Assembly (NCBI GenBank): GCA_038043305.1
Contig: JBBTCG010000180.1
Location: 1 to 16,326 of the forward strand
Origin: JACRCE01 sp038043305
GTDB lineage: Bacteria; Desulfobacterota; GWC2-55-46
Reading direction: 5' to 3'
DNA length: 16,326 nt
Shown here: piece after piece, positions 14,413-16,326 of the stretch
Layout of the letters: each line of letters opens with the position of its first letter
Position numbering within the stretch: the stretch's first letter is position 1
Program-made: the position numbers and the translations under genes
Notes under the pieces: model-generated
Databases searched by the model: none
What the model was told of the DNA's origin: nothing
The model's input: only the letters and a program-made list of their open reading frames with translations

Positions 14413-15408
14413 ATGTCCGTGTCCATATCGCAAGATGACATCTTTTCTCAACAGAGACACAACAAACGCATAACCATTGTGCTGATGGCGGTCTTTTTTT
14501 TATTCGTTTTACTCGTCGGCATATCCATAGACATCTATCGCTACGGCTCTCTTGAGGTGCTCAGTTTCCCGGTTGCCACGCTCTTTTCGCTCGGCTTTGC
14601 CTCCATTCAGAGCTTCGTGTCTTACTACTACGGCTCAAGCCTCGTGCTCAGGAGCCTTGGGGCCGCCCAGCTCGACTTTCAAAACATCACCCACAAAAAA
14701 CTGCATAACGTCGTAACCGAGATGGCATTAGCCTCTGGACTGCCCATGCCAAAGATATATATACTGCCGGACGTCTCGCCTAACGCCTTTGCAACCGGCA
14801 CTGACCCGGCAAATTCAGTCGTCGGCGTAACTCAGGGGCTTTTGGAGTCATTGAACAGGGATGAGCTTAGCGCGGTGGTGGCGCATGAGATGGGGCATAT
14901 AAAGTCACGGGACATACTTACCATGACCATCGTTACCGTGCTGCTTGGCACGGTGTCGCTCATGAGCGATTGGGCAATAAGGTCATGGCGCTACGGCGGC
15001 ATAAGGACGAGAAAGGGCGGCAAGAGCGCGGTGCATCCGCTCATCCTCCTTGTCATAGGCGCGTTTGTGCTGTTATCGCCGATCATCTCGCGCATCATGG
15101 CAATGGCCGTATCCAGAAACCGGGAGTATCAGGCCGACGCGCTCTCAGCCCAGTTTACAAGGAATCCCCTTGCCCTTGCCTCGGCGCTGGAAAAGATTCA
15201 CTCCGTTAGTCTGCCGCTTAGAAGCGCGGCGCGAGGCACGGCGCATCTTTTCATAAGCGATCCGCTAAAGAGGAGGCTTGACGATAAGGAGGGCATTGCC
15301 GCCGAACTGCTCTCAACGCACCCTCCGATTGAAAGGCGCATAGAGAGATTAAAGCGAATGGGATATATGTATGAAAAAAGAACGCCGGACAGCGCGGCAA
15401 CTATATGA
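14413..15408 (+). CDS. htpX: HtpX-like M48 family membrane metalloprotease
   Basis: This is an integral membrane zinc protease expected to degrade damaged membrane proteins. Zinc ligands are H158 and H162 of HEMGH and E238 of NREYQAD; E159 is catalytic. Membrane segments are predicted near 19-41, 52-75, 168-190 and 206-229, with the active site on the cytoplasmic side as in HtpX. The tail has STHPPIERRIERLKRMGY, also typical. At 331 residues it is slightly longer than E. coli HtpX (293), mostly at the N-terminus. ATG 14413 has only AAGG at very short spacing, so coupling to lemA is plausible. Its stop overlaps the next gene as ATGA. Confidence 0.92.
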   Translation: MSVSISQDDIFSQQRHNKRITIVLMAVFFLFVLLVGISIDIYRYGSLEVLSFPVATLFSLGFASIQSFVSYYYGSSLVLRSLGAAQLDFQNITHKKLHNVVTEMALASGLPMPKIYILPDVSPNAFATGTDPANSVVGVTQGLLESLNRDELSAVVAHEMGHIKSRDILTMTIVTVLLGTVSLMSDWAIRSWRYGGIRTRKGGKSAVHPLILLVIGAFVLLSPIISRIMAMAVSRNREYQADALSAQFTRNPLALASALEKIHSVSLPLRSAARGTAHLFISDPLKRRLDDKEGIAAELLSTHPPIERRIERLKRMGYMYEKRTPDSAATI

Positions 15409-16037
15409 CCAACGCTCCGGTAAAAACTGTCCGCTGCCCGGACTGCAACGGTACCATGAACGAGGTCTACGTTGAGGCCAACTACGGCAGGGTGCTGATA
15501 GTTGACCAGTGCGCCGCGTGTGGGGAGGTATGGTTTGACCGCTGGGAGCTGAGTTTCCTCCGTGATTGCGCCCTTGAGGGTCTTCATGCGGTTGACGGCA
15601 AGGCATTGTCCGCCGCTACTCAGGCGCTGGAGGCGCTCCCGCTGCCCAGCCAGATATTGACCGGCATAATGCTTACCGGCACAAACCATTGTCCAAGGTG
15701 CAACGTTGGATTGAAGCCGCTTGTTGACCCGTCCCTGCCGCCTGACGTCAAGATGAGAAGCTGTCCGGGATGCAGCGGGATGCTCCTTGGGCGCGCATCC
15801 ATCGCAGCCTACGCCGCGCATAAACGAAAGAGCACCAACAAGAGCGCTTCAGGCGAGGCCCCCATAGGCGTTGAGCACCTAAAAAAACTTCAAGCAGACC
15901 TGAAGACCACAACGATAGGGGAATCTCCAACGGCCATGTCCGGCCTTGACGCGGGGCCTATTGACAACAAAGAGATCGCAAAGGACATGGGCGTGCTTTT
16001 GCTTGAGGCGCTGGCGAGGATGGTGTTGAAGGCGTAG
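15405..16037 (+). CDS. Double zinc-ribbon protein (zf-TFIIB-like)
   Basis: The 210 residues carry two four-cysteine knuckle pairs: C11, C14, C36, C39 and C96, C99, C120, C123. The first ends in CAACGEVWFDRWEL, the signature of the short TFIIB-type zinc ribbon family in bacteria. The second is a more divergent copy (CPRCN, then CPGCSGMLLGR). Residues 185-210 form an amphipathic helix. No enzymatic motif is present, so an adaptor or nucleic-acid or protein binding role is likeliest. The ATGA overlap with the HtpX-like stop implies translational coupling and hence a shared role in membrane protein quality control, which is an inference. Confidence 0.82.
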   Translation: MTNAPVKTVRCPDCNGTMNEVYVEANYGRVLIVDQCAACGEVWFDRWELSFLRDCALEGLHAVDGKALSAATQALEALPLPSQILTGIMLTGTNHCPRCNVGLKPLVDPSLPPDVKMRSCPGCSGMLLGRASIAAYAAHKRKSTNKSASGEAPIGVEHLKKLQADLKTTTIGESPTAMSGLDAGPIDNKEIAKDMGVLLLEALARMVLKA

Positions 16038-16112
16038 GGGGGGGCTACAGGAGTTGCGGGACGTAAGGAGCGAGGGAACGATAAAAGATGTACAAATCAG
16101 TAAAAGCCAAAA

Positions 16113-16141
16113 TTGACACCTGTCCAACGAACTGATAAGCT
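16113..16141 (+). promoter_or_regulatory. Possible promoter of the terminal antitoxin gene
   Basis: TTGACA (16113-16118), a 17-base spacer and TAAGCT (16136-16141) precede the addiction-module gene. The -35 is perfect and the -10 matches at its three most important positions only. Confidence 0.4.
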
Positions 16142-16185
16142 GTGAACATGGAATATCTTAATAAAAAAGGGGTGAAAAATCCAAA

Positions 16186-16326
16186 ATGACAAGTGCGCTG
16201 CAAACCATTCTTGAGCAGGCGCTTCGACTTAACCCCGTTGAGCGGGCGGAGTTGATTGATGAGCTTTTTCACAGCTTTGATAAAAGCCATACTAAGCGGA
16301 TAGATGCGCTCTGGGCTGCGGAATCG
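16186..16326 (+). CDS. Addiction module antitoxin, TIGR02574/PF09720 type (partial)
   Basis: The gene runs off the window after 47 codons. The visible part has the ALRLNPVERAELIDELFHSF pattern and a later IDALWAAES, which is the signature of the small putative addiction-module components that accompany ParE/RelE-type toxins. Such proteins are about 70-80 residues long, so roughly a third is missing. ATG 16186 has AGGGGTG about 11 bases upstream, a little far. The partner toxin, if present, would lie beyond the window. It follows a 148-base gap after the zinc-ribbon gene and has its own promoter candidate. Confidence 0.8.
   Translation, partial: MTSALQTILEQALRLNPVERAELIDELFHSFDKSHTKRIDALWAAES

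Noticed and set aside
13720..14460. Long minus-strand frame (246 codons) opposite lemA
   Set aside because: It mirrors the codon structure of lemA, which has clear family motifs and a strong ribosome-binding site.

Overview
The window is a gene-dense stretch of bacterial chromosome. It looks like a diderm: two exported proteins carry signal peptides, a third carries a lipobox, and BrnTA, LemA and HtpX families are present. An anaerobic or microaerobic lifestyle is suggested by an iron-sulfur flavin electron-transfer pair of the sulfhydrogenase / anaerobic sulfite reductase type, a minimal ISC system without hscBA, and a MutL with its own endonuclease motif. Gene content and protein style resemble Nitrospirota or sulfate-reducer-like lineages (formerly Deltaproteobacteria), but this lineage call is an inference. 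No rRNA, tRNA, CRISPR array or intact insertion sequence is visible.

Layout. (a) 1-4806, plus strand: an RNase HI-family protein, a strong AT-rich hairpin, then a tightly packed run mutL, miaA, a periplasmic protein with a FlgT-N-like look and a GNA1162-like lipoprotein. (b) 4827-5435, plus strand: a BrnT/BrnA toxin-antitoxin operon with its own near-consensus promoter, a palindromic operator over the -10 and an apparently leaderless brnT. (c) 5449-7309, minus strand: a two-gene unit encoding HydB/AsrA-like and HydG/AsrB-like subunits, with no catalytic hydrogenase or sulfite reductase subunit beside it. (d) 7310-7724: a long divergent intergenic region holding an IscR-type operator candidate, stacked palindromes, a 14-base tandem duplication, an 18-base element found again in inverted orientation near 13 kb, and a possible 42-codon leader ORF. 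(e) 7725-11069, plus strand: iscR, iscS, iscU, a clear terminator, then mnmA. (f) 11104-12984: an RlmD-type rRNA methyltransferase and greA. (g) 13012-16037: an unknown exported protein, lemA, an HtpX-like membrane protease and a double zinc-ribbon protein. (h) 16186 to the end: the start of a second addiction-module antitoxin gene, cut by the window edge.

How it fits together. IscS and IscU supply sulfur and Fe-S clusters. MnmA uses IscS-derived sulfur for tRNA wobble thiolation, and MiaA isopentenylates tRNA A37, so two tRNA modification enzymes sit in the same window. RlmD and the HydB/HydG pair are themselves Fe-S proteins. The IscR-type box between the divergent hydBG-like and isc units suggests that one Fe-S-sensing regulator could serve both. 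LemA, HtpX-like protease and the zinc-ribbon protein form an apparent membrane quality-control unit. The most interesting parts are the 7.3-7.7 kb regulatory region, the orphan electron-transfer pair and the compact brnTA promoter.
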